From: Quillaja saponaria
Lineage: Eukaryota; Streptophyta; Magnoliopsida; Fabales; Quillajaceae
Length of the DNA stretch: 64,000 nucleotides
NCBI GenBank assembly: GCA_029379385.1
Contig: CM055614.1
Coordinates: 21,061,994 to 21,125,993 of the forward strand
Direction of reading: 5' to 3'
The translations under genes and the position numbers were made by a program. Each line of letters opens with the position of its first letter. Position 1 is the first letter of the stretch. Shown here piece by piece: positions 36,111 to 47,650 of this stretch. Below the pieces are notes generated by a model, which did not search any database, was not told the DNA's origin, and worked only from the letters and a program-made list of their open reading frames with translations.

Positions 36111-39100
36111 CAAAGTACTTGAAACATAATTTTGATTGTAATTATTTATGTAATTCAAACTCATATTATAATTTTAACCAATTTATTATAATTTCAATTT
36201 TAATTTAATGAATCTAATCACAACATTATGATTTCTCACTTTATTTAAAAAAAAATTAAATAAAAATGTCATAATATTCGTTTATATATCAAATTAGTTA
36301 TTGTTTCCCGTTTAGGGCTTTAAAGTCATTTTACAACAAAATAGTTCCACTAAACTTCTATGACAAGCCCGTGGAGAAATTTTGACAACAAAAGTGATTG
36401 TGGACCCCACTTAAGCAAGCAGTTTGAAATTCAATTTGGGATTCTCTCTGTGCTATATAGGGCTCTCTTTGCTGGGTGAACAAGTGGGCCTAACAATATG
36501 GGTGTTTTGTTTTGTTACATTAAATTTCTCCAATTTCTCAGTTTTTTTTTTTTATTTCTTTGAAGCCTACCCACAAATTTATAAATGTTTAAATACTTAA
36601 TTATTATTTTACGACGGTGCACAGTCATGCATCTAATATTGTCTTAAAAGATAATCTTGATTGAGTCATCGTTTTCGAAAATATAAATATTATAATTTTA
36701 TTATTAGGGAATCACTTTTATGAATATATTTTTTTTTTATATACAAATTTTACAATATTTTTCTCAAGTAACAAATGAGTATCCTACAATTGTTCATATA
36801 ATTAATTTATTTTCTTATTTTTACAGAAATTCTTATCCTCATTCTTTTAATTAATGAAATTCTTATCTTTAAATACATCTTTCTAGTAGATGATCTTTTT
36901 GTTGGGATAACGAACATGAATGATAAATATTCACGTGTATTTCAAAATAAATCTTTAATTGTTTGATAAAATATTTTTGAATTTTAGAAAGAAAAAAGTC
37001 ATATAAAAAGTCAGAATATAATTCTTATAAGAGTATATTATTATGTCTGTGTTTAAGTTATATATTATTTATGTAACGTGTATTTTTGTTTCAAAAATAA
37101 TTAACAGTATGCCATTTTAATTAGAAATTTTATATGTATTCATAAATATAAGAGTATACACTTCAAAAATAAGTACACAATATTTTTTTAAAAATAATTC
37201 AAGTGCATATGCTCAAACTATTTTATATATATATATATATATATATCAAAAGATTACTCTGTAGCTAGGATAAATAAAAAAAATGGGGGACTAATTTGGA
37301 TTTGTATGGGAAAACAAAAGAAAAATGTTTATGGGTGGAAGCCTCATTAATTTGTAACCTAAATTTTTGGAGATTTTTATTGAAAAGGCTAGCATTATAG
37401 AAATGATATTATACTTTATTGTCAATAAAATACAAACTCTCCTGTCAAACTCCACTCCCACTTTTGTCGTTAGCCTTTATATGAGCAATTAGAAGAACCT
37501 CAAAGTTGGGGCATATACTACACAAAAATAAATACTCCAAAACAAAAAAAAAGTTATAATTAATTAATTAAAGCAATATGATAAACTGGCCGCCAGAGGC
37601 ATGAAATCCGCACTTACCACTCTTTTTATGAGATACAGCTCAACGGGTTGTTTGTTTTCATAATAATTATATTGTTATTAAATAATTTTAATTCATACTA
37701 GAGTTATCACCATCATACTTACTTATATATATTTTGAAGAATTCATTATGATTTAAGAATCAACTCTTTCTTAAAATGGGAACTCATCTTTTTTCTTTTC
37801 TTTACTGTAACGTTGGTGACACCCATAAAAATCAATAATTGTTGTAATAGAAAAATGGTGAAATCCCTATATTTTTTTTTTCAGATTAATATTTCTCTAA
37901 ATTTCTAAAATCAATTTTAAAGTGCATCAGCTAATTTGATATTCTTATTATTATTTTTTTTTTAAATTAAAAGAGAGACTAATTTTCACACCTCACATTA
38001 GTATGAGTCCCACAAAATAGGAAAGATTTACGAATGAGATAATAAGTGAAACTAATTTCATTGTTTAAATAAAAATATAATATTCTTCAATTTAAATAAG
38101 GCCTTTAATATGAAATTTTCATATTCGAGAACCCTAATAATTTGTTTGGTTATACTACTTAACCCTTTCGCAAAAAAATGAAAGAAAGAATATAGGACTT
38201 AATCTTTCGTATTCTTACAAATTTATGAAGGTGTCCATTACTTAAGTTAGCTTGATAAAAAAGAACTTGTATACAAATTTCCAGATGTACAAGGTATCTT
38301 GCTAGCTAGAGTCATCAATTGGCAAATTGCATTCAACTTTTCCTTTTGCTAATAGAAGAATAGAGAAAGCTTTAAGAATTCTAAAATTATCAAAATAGAA
38401 AGGGAGCAATCACTCAATCTTTGAATCAGTCTCTTCCAAACCTATATCATCTTCCTTATCTTGTTCTTTCTCTCAAAAGTATTCCTTTATTTCCATTAAA
38501 TAATTACATAATTGAATATCACATATCTCAATGCACATGAGGATTTTCTTTTTTCTCTCAAAACTATTCCTTTTTCTCTATGTTAGATTAAGCCACTGCA
38601 GTCAAAATAAGATTTTCTTTTCTTGTATTAAATGTAAATAGACTACTAATTTTTTTAAGAAGATTTATATATATAATATAAATATTAAAATGTCTTATTG
38701 ATCCTTTTATTACCAGCTTGCTAGTTGCTTCAATAGTAATCTCTTTCTCCATTTCTATGTGCCAACACATTTCCCTAAATTTATTGACATTTTATGCATT
38801 CTTGGGTCAAAGTGAAACCACTCTCTGTGTGTAAGGGAGACAGACAAGACAGAGAGAGAAAAATCTCAGGTACCCGTCAAGTTGGAGACTTTCCCTCTCA
38901 GGAACTAAACTACAAAAACAGGAACCATCACTCAATAATTCCACAGTTTCCATCACCAACACATACACAATTCACATCTCCAAAACCCAAACACGATAAA
39001 TTCCCTCCTCACTCTCTCACCCCCTCAGCCCAATACCAAAACCAAAAACAAAACCAAAACCCCAATTAGACTACACTAATTAATTTGTGTCACCACCCAC

Positions 39101-39119
39101 ACACTTAGCAGCAGACACC

Positions 39120-40595
39120 ATGCTGATCATGGCAGTTCTACCACTGCTGCTAATGAACCCGATTCTAATTCTCACCATTGCCACCTCCACCACTTCATCA
39201 CCAACCACCCCTTCATTATCATACCCCAATTTCCAACAATTTAACATAAATGAAACAATTGCAGAGACGAAGCTGAAGCCCATCAAGGACTCCAAACATC
39301 AACAAGAGCTGTATAATTTGGACGAGAACCATGGTGACAATACAGACGGTAAATGGAGGCTGCAGCTGGTTCATAGAGACAAGGTCTCCATTGCAAATTC
39401 CAATGATCATAAAACCCATTTTCATGACCGAATGAAACGGGATCTCAAAAGGGTTGCCGCCCTTGTTCGTCGTCTAAGTAAAGGCGGCGCGGCGGCCGCA
39501 GGAGTAGTTGATTTTGAGGTGGAGGGTTTCGGATCGGACGTGGTTTCGGGCATGGATCAAGGGAGTGGGGAATATTTTGTTAGGATTGGAGTGGGTAGCC
39601 CACCCAGAAGTCAGTACGTGGTTATTGACTCCGGGAGTGATATTGTGTGGGTCCAATGCCAGCCATGTAGTCAATGCTACCATCAGTTCGACCCGGTATT
39701 CGACCCTGCTGCATCAGCATCTTATGCCGGGGTGTCTTGCGGCTCCTCTGTTTGCAACCGTCTAGATAACGGAGGCTGTCATGCAGGTAGATGTGGGTAC
39801 GAGGTTTCGTACGGTGATGGGTCCTATACCAAGGGGACTCTTGCCCTTGAGACACTTACATTTGGGCGCACTACTATCCGAAATGTGGCAATCGGGTGCG
39901 GGCATAAGAACCAGGGCATGTTTGTTGGAGCAGCTGGATTATTGGGTCTTGGAGGTGGGTCCATGTCATTTGTTGGGCAGCTGAGTGGCCAAACTGGTGG
40001 TACATTTAGCTATTGTTTAGTGAGTCGGGGCACCGGATCGGCCGGGTCATTGGAGTTTGGTCGTGAAGCCATGCCAGTGGGTGCGGCATGGGTCCCTCTG
40101 ATTCGAAATTCACGGGCACCCAGTTTCTACTATGTAGGACTTTCGGGTGTTGGAATTGGAGGTCTTCGGGTACCCATATCCGAAGATGTTTTTCGACTAA
40201 ATGAATTGGGGAGCGGTGGAGTTGTGATGGACACTGGTACTGCCGTCACAAGACTCCCAACATTGGCGTATAATGCATTCCGTGATGCTTTCATCTCGCA
40301 AACCACAAATCTTCCTCGAACTTCTGCAGTGTCCATTTTTGACACATGCTACGACTTAAACGGGTTTGTGTCGGTTCGGGTCCCAACTGTATCCTTTTAC
40401 TTCTCGGGCGGGCCAATACTGACCCTTCCGGCGAGGAATTTCCTAATTCCGGTAGATGATGTTGGAACTTTCTGTTTTGCATTTGCTTCTTCCTCTTCAG
40501 GACTTTCTATTATAGGTAACATCCAACAAGAAGGAATCCAGATTTCAGTTGATGCAGCCAATGGGTTTGTGGGATTTGGTCCAAATGTTTGTTAA
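39120..40595 (+). CDS. ASPG2: Secreted aspartic protease, ASPG2-like (pepsin A1 family)
   Basis: Intronless and complete at 491 residues. A hydrophobic N-terminus (about 1-22) is a probable signal peptide for the secretory pathway. A basic propeptide follows (about 75-150, with LVHRDK and RRLSKGG). The mature protease starts near SGEYFVRIGVG. The two catalytic Asp motifs are IDSGSD (D170) and MDTGTA (D371). The flap Tyr is in SYGDGS (Y231). Cysteine-rich VQCQPCSQCY and the C-terminal CFAFA / IIGNIQQ blocks are typical of plant atypical aspartic proteases of the CND41/ASPG type. The first motif has Ser where pepsins have Thr, which is normal in this subfamily. The frame is also open upstream to a GTG at 39087, but the first ATG in it is 39120, in good context (CACCATGC). 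In Arabidopsis, ASPG-type proteases are linked to drought response through guard-cell ABA signalling. A role here is inferred only. Confidence 0.9.
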   Translation: MLIMAVLPLLLMNPILILTIATSTTSSPTTPSLSYPNFQQFNINETIAETKLKPIKDSKHQQELYNLDENHGDNTDGKWRLQLVHRDKVSIANSNDHKTHFHDRMKRDLKRVAALVRRLSKGGAAAAGVVDFEVEGFGSDVVSGMDQGSGEYFVRIGVGSPPRSQYVVIDSGSDIVWVQCQPCSQCYHQFDPVFDPAASASYAGVSCGSSVCNRLDNGGCHAGRCGYEVSYGDGSYTKGTLALETLTFGRTTIRNVAIGCGHKNQGMFVGAAGLLGLGGGSMSFVGQLSGQTGGTFSYCLVSRGTGSAGSLEFGREAMPVGAAWVPLIRNSRAPSFYYVGLSGVGIGGLRVPISEDVFRLNELGSGGVVMDTGTAVTRLPTLAYNAFRDAFISQTTNLPRTSAVSIFDTCYDLNGFVSVRVPTVSFYFSGGPILTLPARNFLIPVDDVGTFCFAFASSSSGLSIIGNIQQEGIQISVDAANGFVGFGPNVC

Positions 40596-41130
40596 GAATA
40601 TGTATATGTATGTACAACATGAACATGAGATTTTTGCTAGTTTAGTTGTTATATTATTATAGGAAAATTATTATATGATATGATTATAAATGATATATAT
40701 ATATATATATATACACGTGTATGTGTGGCTGTGACTTTATAATATTATTGTAAGCTACAATTATTAATTAATTAAGGTTGCTCCCCTTTTCATTGTTGAG
40801 AAAAGAAAGTGTATGTACTGCAATTAATAACAACCCTTAAGTAATAAAAGAGGTGCTTTGCTGAAGTGAGTAAGTAAAGAAGGGGAGGACTATCTATATA
40901 TTATGAGATAGAGTTAAGACATATATTCTCCAAATTAAGGAGAAACCGGAGAATAGTCAAAAGAATCAAGGAAAAGCTGCATTTGCTTGGGTATTAGAGT
41001 TATCTTTATGGGTGTGCTGTAAGAGGATCCAAGACAGCCCTTTTACCCCAATTGTAGAGGCAGAAGAAATTCAGTCTCTACTGCAAATGGACAACACCCT
41101 GACAATTGAAAACTATACATACACACTGCT
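40596..41130. other. ASPG2 3' flank, no gene seen
   Basis: AT-rich, with a TA microsatellite at about 40694-40712 and AATAAAAG at 40845 as a candidate polyadenylation signal. No open frame of interest. Confidence 0.5.
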
Positions 41131-41134
41131 CAAC

Positions 41135-41460
41135 TAATATAAATAGGCCCCAACATCTCTTGCCCCCTCTTCTTTTTCTCTCTTTTCTTTCACTTTCACA
41201 CAATCACACAATCACACATACATACATATAAGGAAGATTCCTCTCCCTCCTCTTTGTGTCATTGTGTGTCTGCCTCAACTCAAAGGCAATTACAAAGACA
41301 ATTAAGGCTGCTAGCCTGCTATAGCAATTGAATCATTAGGGAAGGGGAGCCACCACCATTGTGGACATGTGCAACAATCACTAGGGGTTCTGGTCTACCT
41401 TTGGTGTGACCTAAGTTGGAGTGCATTCAAGCAATGACTTTTGCAAAGGTATTTGCTTTC
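41135..41460 (+). promoter_or_regulatory. Orphan Pol II promoter-like block and leader with a splice-donor-like end
   Basis: A textbook TATA box (AATATAAATAGGCCCC, about 41137-41152) is followed about 30 bases on by a CT-rich initiator-like tract and CACACAATCACACA sequence, as in plant 5' leaders. The block stays open and GC-richer to about 41450. It ends with ATGACTTTTGCAAAG/GTATTTG (41434-41455), a possible start codon and splice donor. Reading through gives only about 31 codons. No downstream exon, peptide family or known microRNA was recognised, so it may be a non-coding transcript, a microRNA precursor, or a small-peptide gene whose later exons I could not place. Confidence 0.35.
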
Positions 41461-42695
41461 CCCTCTTTTGAAAGCTCTAAGATTATGATAAAATTACTTT
41501 TTCCCTTTTTTTCTAACATGGGGGAGATAATTTAGGAAGAAAATATAATAACTTGGAATTCCCCCATTCACATCTCTTTGACATTACACATGGAATTAAT
41601 GAATGGTCATGACTACTAATTAAAATTGTCCAATTATCCCTAGCTCCTAGGGTTTTGTAAGCACTTTGGAGTTTAGAGGCCCCCCACAAAAGCACTTGAC
41701 AAAATGGTGAAAGGAAGGGAATCAAGAAATGAAAGCAATGTAAGCTAACTGTGCTCTGAAATTGATTAGGAAGATATACTTTTTCCTACTTTCTCATTTC
41801 TGGCAACCACATTCAATATATATTTTTCCAAACTTTGCCTCTCAAAGAACTTGACAAATTAAATCACCATTGTTTTATATTCTCTTACCATTAATTAATT
41901 AATGTCCCCCTTTTCCTCAAGTGTGTATGATCTGATCACGATCTGTCTTTGACTAATAAAAAAAGAAAAGAAAAGGTAAAGACTCATAATTCCGTCTTCC
42001 TTTTTCTAAGTTCTTGAGCAACAAGACGAAAAAGAAACATCATTATGAATTTTCTTACTGCTTCCACGTGAATCTCTACACAAATTTACCTCATAACTAA
42101 AAAGAATATGAGTAATGGCAGAATGGAACAAAACAAAACTTGTCCCCTTAATTGAAATCTATTGTTCTTTTTCTGTTTTGGATTAGTACAATCTTTCTGT
42201 AAGTTGTGGGAATGGTATTGCAAAGCTTAATTGGACCATTTCAGATGCCCTTAATATAACAAAAAATAATTAAACGAGTGAATATTTATCTGTCAATGCT
42301 TACTAATAGATCTCATGAAAAAAATTAACTAAAGACATGTCAAATAGAAATAACTAAATTAATTAATTGAGAACATTAAGATTTAAGAATAGTTTTAATT
42401 TAATTCATACATACTTTCTAATCTCTTTTTAAACTTAATATATGTTTCTAAGTTACTTCAAACAAGCCAAATTAATTGTTATACACTATTAATCATGTAC
42501 AAACAAGTTTTGAATAATATTTCTAAAATATTTCATCTTTTCCATAATAATTTTGACAGGTATCCGATACGTTTTCGTTTCAAACCATCCAATGCAATAC
42601 CTTAAAACAATATTTTAATCATTGGAGAGAGCGTTGAGGGTTGGAGAAAATTGTTTTCCTCTAATGTTCCAGCAATGCCTTCAATATATGTCCCT

Positions 42696-43062
42696 CAATT
42701 TGATTAGGATTCTCTAGAATTCCTAAGAAATTCTACCAAGTAGAATTCTCTTAATCTTTGTTAATAATAACTTTTTTTAAAATAAATTTTAATTAAATAA
42801 GGATTAGAATTAGAATTAAAGTTAAGATTAGGGTTAGGGCTAGGCTTAATTAAGCTTAGACTTAGGCTTCAAATTTGGAATAAAAATGAGCTATATTTTA
42901 TAATATAATATTTAATTTATTAATAATATGAAATAATAAAAATTTACAATTAAATTATTTGGATTGTTGAGATTTAAGGAAATGGGTGAATCACTAAGAT
43001 TAGTGGAATTCTACTAAAATTCATGGAATTAGAATTCTATAGGAGTCGGATCTGTCTCAATT
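42696..43062. mobile_element. MITE-like element with diverged terminal inverted repeats
   Basis: The left block CAATTTGATTAGGATTCTCT (42696) plus AGAATTCCTAAGAAATTCTA and GTAGAATTC is mirrored by the right block GGAATTCTACTAAAATTCAT, GGAATTAGAATTCTATAGGA and ending TCTGTCTCAATT (43062). Inverted identity is only moderate over about 50 bases, so the element is old. The interior is AT-rich with a TTAGGGTTAGGG-like stretch. No coding capacity, and the target duplication is not clear. Confidence 0.4.
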
Positions 43063-44589
43063 AACATCATAAGTACGATATTATGTGTGTGAGGTGCATT
43101 GCATATAAGTCATATTTATATGACTAATAAAATTATGTATAATTTTTATAAAAAAAATATTAATAAAAACCTTAGTTGTGCATATATATTTAATATTTGA
43201 ACCCATTTTTTTTGTTTTTTTTTTATTATACAAGGAATATTTGTATTAGAGATAGAAATTAAGATAAACAAAAAACTAATATTATTTTAATTGTAAGAAT
43301 CTCAAGTGCATAATCAGGAATAATTATAATCTACAATAAAGCAATGTCATTATCAAGATTGTGATTGATTCTTTATTTCTAATGAATGATCAGAAATAAA
43401 ATAAAAAAATCACCTCAAAAATTAGTTAGATTTAAACTTTATGGTTGATTCAATTTAATTTTTATTAAAAATTTATTAACATAAAACAAAAATAAAAGTA
43501 ATTAAAATCCTATAAGTATTAAAAACCTTGTTAAATTCAATAAAAAAAAATGTATTACATTCCTTCTTCCATTCTTTTAATTAATACTTAGAAACTAATT
43601 ATTTTATATCAACAAATAATTTAAATTATTTTGTCAAACATTAGCATTATTAAAACTTATTTCATTAAATTTACTAACACAAAAAGATTATATTTCATTA
43701 CAATCAATAATTATAAATAATTTTTTCCTCAAAATTATCCCAAAAAATTACTTTAAATTTAAGAGTCTCATTTTTTTTTCCCCTTAAAACCAAGTAATTT
43801 TAAGCAAATAACTTCTCTCAAATTTTAAATTTATAAATATTATACTGCTTTCTTGTTTAAATTTAATAAATAAGAACAATTAGTGGCATATATAGCTGTT
43901 TATTATGTTGTTTTGTTATTTTTCCAAAATGTTTCACCAAAACAATATAACTCAAATAGAATGAAAAGCTTTTCAAAATGAAAAACAAAAAGACTTCACT
44001 ATGGGAAAAATAAGAAAAATAACTTAATTATTGTTAGATGGGAAGTTTAATATGGTGTTAAATTATAGATAATTTGATAAGTATAAATAATTTAATTATT
44101 GTTAGAGCTTATTATTATTAAATTTATTAATATAAAATATAAATTTTAATTTTAATTTTATTATTATAAAGATAGAAAAATTTAGGAAAATAATCACATC
44201 ACTACTAAAAAATTATTTATGAAAGAGATAAGAATGAAAATTAAATTTTATAAAGGATATTTTTAAAAATCAAAAAATTCTACCATTAAGTTATTTTTAT
44301 ATATAGGATAAATATATATAGGTTTATAAGATTTTTATTGTTTTAGTTATGGGTGATATGTTTTTATTTGATTTGGATTTTTACCTTCATACAATTTGAA
44401 TAATGTACAAGCTAATTAGGTTAGTGTTTGTCAACTTCAGATTCGTTCAAACTCTAAGCATACAGTGAGATCCAAAAATGCAGGCCATCAACCCTATTTT
44501 TTTTCAAGTAGTATTTGGGCCTTGTTGATGTACTCTTTTGTGCTGATCTAGGAATCATATATTGGGTCAAAATAGATATTCTCCTAACC

Positions 44590-44682
44590 TGGCCCATAAT
44601 TGTGGGGAGACCTAATTTATGTACTGCTCACACTTCACTTATGGGCTATTTCAATTGTCTCCCCACAGTTAATGAAAATGGG
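44590..44682 (+). other. Imperfect hairpin with an 11-bp perfect core
   Basis: TGTGGGGAGAC at 44601-44611 is exactly complementary to GTCTCCCCACA at 44657-44667. Outside the core, GCCCAT (44592) can pair with ATGGGC (44677-44682) through a bulged AT-rich segment, giving an arm of about 20 pairs over a 45-base loop. Size and shape are within the range of plant microRNA precursors, but pairing is interrupted and no known microRNA is recognised. Confidence 0.3.
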
Positions 44683-46319
44683 CAGTTCATAGGGGGTCTA
44701 TTTTGATGGAATGAACTACTCTCTGTGTGTTCATTACTCCCACTTTGTTTTGCTAGAATCTAATTACTACTTAGATACTGAATTTGTGTCCTAGTTTCTG
44801 TTTGGGCAGAAATGAAGGTCTGTCATTTTCTTATCTTGGCCCAAAAAACTCAAACCAGAGAACACTCAATCCATTTAAGATTATTTACTAATGCAATAAA
44901 TTTTTTGTAACATAAAAATTATGATCCAACCCAATAGAGTTTTTTATGCCATGTAATGAGTGTATGGCCCAACCCAATCCAACCCAATCCATGTTCATAT
45001 TAATTTTCAATCTTATTATACTTGTTTATTTGTGGGTTTATGTTCATCTTTATATACACTATTGTAAATTCAATATGTACTAGTAAAAGACTCTAATTTA
45101 AAAATTATATGACTCGTACTTTTTATTTATTTACTTTGAATATTTTTATTTGTTAATAATAGATATTGGATCATTTTACAACAATGTTCGATAATTGATA
45201 AATCCATCAGGTAGACCATTGGTGACGCAAATGACAGTGGATTATATTCATCATGCAATTGCAGCTAGCTATAATAATTTACAATACATATATATGAATA
45301 TTAATGTAAACAATAATGTGGTGATTAGAACAACCTTGGGATATTTTAATTATCTATTTATCTGACTCCAAGTTTAGGAAAAAGGTTGAGAATTCATAAT
45401 AATAACTGTTTTGTATATTGTTATGTTTTGTCACCTTACTTACCTCTTAATGTCAATTAATTAATTCTAAGGGATATGACTCTAACATATATATTTATCA
45501 TGCACTGAACATTGATGTGTCTTTTTATTATTTATGCGTAGCATGAATAGAAAATTATGAGGGCCTCATTCTTGTGTTATTCTTTTACATACTGAAATGT
45601 ATTAATGGAACTTGGAAGTGTCCAAGCCATGTGATAGATTGAGCTTCCAACATTAAAATGAACGTGTGAGATCAGCAATTCTGCATATCTGGAGCTTACA
45701 ACATATTTGTTCCCCTGATAAGGAAGAAGCTGCAAATTTTCACATTACAAAGGATGGATCTATATTCAAATTGCAATAACATATATACAAGTACCAATTA
45801 CCAAATACATATACAGTAGTGTGGTGCTACTTCCTGGCACAACGCTCACTGTTAATGTATTTTCAAAATAAAATTTTTATTTGTGTTTTGTTTTGGATAA
45901 ATTAAAATTTCGAAATGAATAGTTGCAAGAAATTGGACAAATAATTACATAGGAATAAGACATGTAAGAAAAATCAATTTCACGTTTTAATCAAATATAT
46001 GCATTGAGTGTTGTACTTTGTAAACTTATAAGTTTTACGCATAGCTAAGTTTTATATTTATTAACTAATTTTTTAGAGCCCTTCTTCATCAGGTACTCAA
46101 CTATATGGATGATCTTGAGCAAGGGGAGCATGATCCGACGCTTAGGGATGCTTAGCTTTAGATTTACTTTGCTGTTATAAACAAACGTAATACTTTTTGT
46201 TGATTTTGAACCTTGAATATTTTGAACTATGAATGATTAATAAAATGATCATTTTTCCTGTAATAATCATTTTATGTATGATTTATCATTTAGCAGGTAT
46301 AATAAAAAAATTAAAGTAT

Positions 46320-46640
46320 CAACTTTTGCTTCTAGAAAAATATCAAAATATCAGTGTCCACTTGGTAGACGTTGACACTATAAGCTTTCACTATTAGTTT
46401 CCACAAAGTGGATGCTGATCATAGTATCATTTGGAAACTAATATATAGTATCAGCATCTACTTATCAGCTTTCATTCTTTGCACGATGATATTTTTTAAA
46501 ATTTTTTGATGTTAACTATGAGAGTTTACGTGAACGCTGATATTTTTATTTGAGTATCCACATGCAGACGCGAATAAGTATTAGTGTCTGCATTAGCACT
46601 ATCAGCATCTACTTTTTGCAGACATTGATCCTGCTTTTCC
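46320..46640. repeat. Cluster of short palindromic repeats (AGACGYTGAYA / TATCAGCRTCTAC words)
   Basis: Words such as TATCAGTGTCCAC, GTAGACGTTGACACTA, GTGGATGCTGATCATA, TATCAGCATCTACTT, GTGAACGCTGATA, ATGCAGACGCG, GTGTCTGCATTAG and TATCAGCATCTAC recur in both orientations within 320 bases. The pattern resembles the subterminal repeats of CACTA-type DNA transposons. No CACTA terminus or transposase was found nearby, so this is a resemblance only. Confidence 0.45.
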
Positions 46641-47230
46641 TTGTAGGATAATCATCCTAGGCATATTCCTTTATGCAAAATTGTTGGCATTCTAGCATAA
46701 GAATCTCATATTCTTAGAAATCAACAACAACAACAACAACAACAAAAAATTAAATTGTCATAAAGCAAAGGCACAACATTGTCTTATTCTTATACTCTTA
46801 CCTTAGTCAAAAAGAAAAAGAAGCTAAAATAAGGCCCCATATTAGCTTATATCTCACATACTTTGAACCCCATAATAATCAATAATATATTAAACATAAC
46901 TTGTATAAACTGTTGGTTTACTGTTCACAGAGTGCTTGCCATTTAAGTTTGAGATTTGACCCTAAGTTGTATGTAGGAGGAGGAATATTTTTCTTTTGTG
47001 ATCATTATTTGACCTTTGAATATATCGTTCTTCTGTACTAACCTGTATGCTAAATCACTTGGAACATTTGTCAAGCACCGAATAAAAAGCATATAACTCG
47101 AGTTTGAAGAAATAAATAAGCCCAAAAAATTAAATTCGAGGCATTTAACAAATAGGAAACAATTTTGGGGACCTGACTGTAGGGTGTAAACTTATATCAA
47201 AGTGGTGTACTAGCCACACAATGATCTCTA
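46640..47230. other. AT-rich spacer, no gene seen
   Basis: Contains a short CAA trinucleotide tract (about 46722-46746). Nothing else was identified. Confidence 0.4.
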
Positions 47231-47650
47231 CTTATTTCTTAGTAAGGATTTTTGCAAAAATTTTGTTAATATGCAATTATAAAATTTAAGGATATATTCG
47301 TAACATTTCAAAATTAATTAGGCCATCAATATGAAAATATAGAATTCAAGGGCCTATATGTGATCTTCTATAACAATTCATACGGTTTGTATGAGAATAT
47401 AAAAGTCTAGGGTCTATGTACAATTATCCCAAGGTATTTAGGCAATTATTATGAATTTGGGAGTATTGTTATAAAATATTAAAGAGTTTGTGATAACTCT
47501 GTAAATTATTAAATTTATGGGCTATATTTTAATTATAAAAAGATGTGGGCTGAATATCAAAAACATATAACAATTTGGGCCAATTTTGTTAATTTCTAAA
47601 ATTTTGGGACCTTTAAGTAAATATGTAAGATATTTTGTCCTTTATCGTTA
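47230..47650. repeat. Degenerate tandem repeat with TATATGTRATT / GGGCCTAT words
   Basis: Irregular units of about 50-70 bases repeat steps such as GGGCCTATATGTGATC, TCTAGGGTCTATGTACAATT, TGGGCTATATTTTAATTAT, and GGGACCTTTAAGTAAATATG, each preceded by AT-rich RNATTATAAAA-like sequence. The array is diverged and non-coding, of the kind found in plant LTR elements and MITEs. Confidence 0.45.

Larger units (their letters stand above)
32471..39119. other. Intergenic region between PRMT6 and the aspartic protease
   Basis: No coding region is supported over about 6.6 kb. It holds a long TA microsatellite (34350-34401), a GA tract (33667-33683), a poly-T run (35529-35546), a degenerate ACCACCAT/CATCATTG-rich repeat at about 35730-36110, and a TA tract at about 37224-37246. 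The last 330 bases (38790-39119) are CA- and CT-rich with little T and are the probable leader of the protease gene. Confidence 0.6.
41460..46300. other. Gene-poor AT-rich region
   Basis: No protein-coding gene is supported. It contains a MITE-like palindromic element (42696-43062), a short hairpin (44590-44682), and otherwise AT-rich sequence. Short frames such as the one at 44515-44706 lack recognisable content. Confidence 0.5.

Noticed and set aside
39087..39119. Upstream extension of the aspartic protease
   Set aside because: The extended frame starts at GTG, not ATG. Plant nuclear genes start at ATG, and the ATG at 39120 has good context and leads straight into the hydrophobic signal region.
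42822..42850. TTAGGGTTAGGG-like stretch suggesting an interstitial telomere
   Set aside because: Only about two imperfect units, not the plant TTTAGGG repeat, and located inside an AT-rich MITE-like element.
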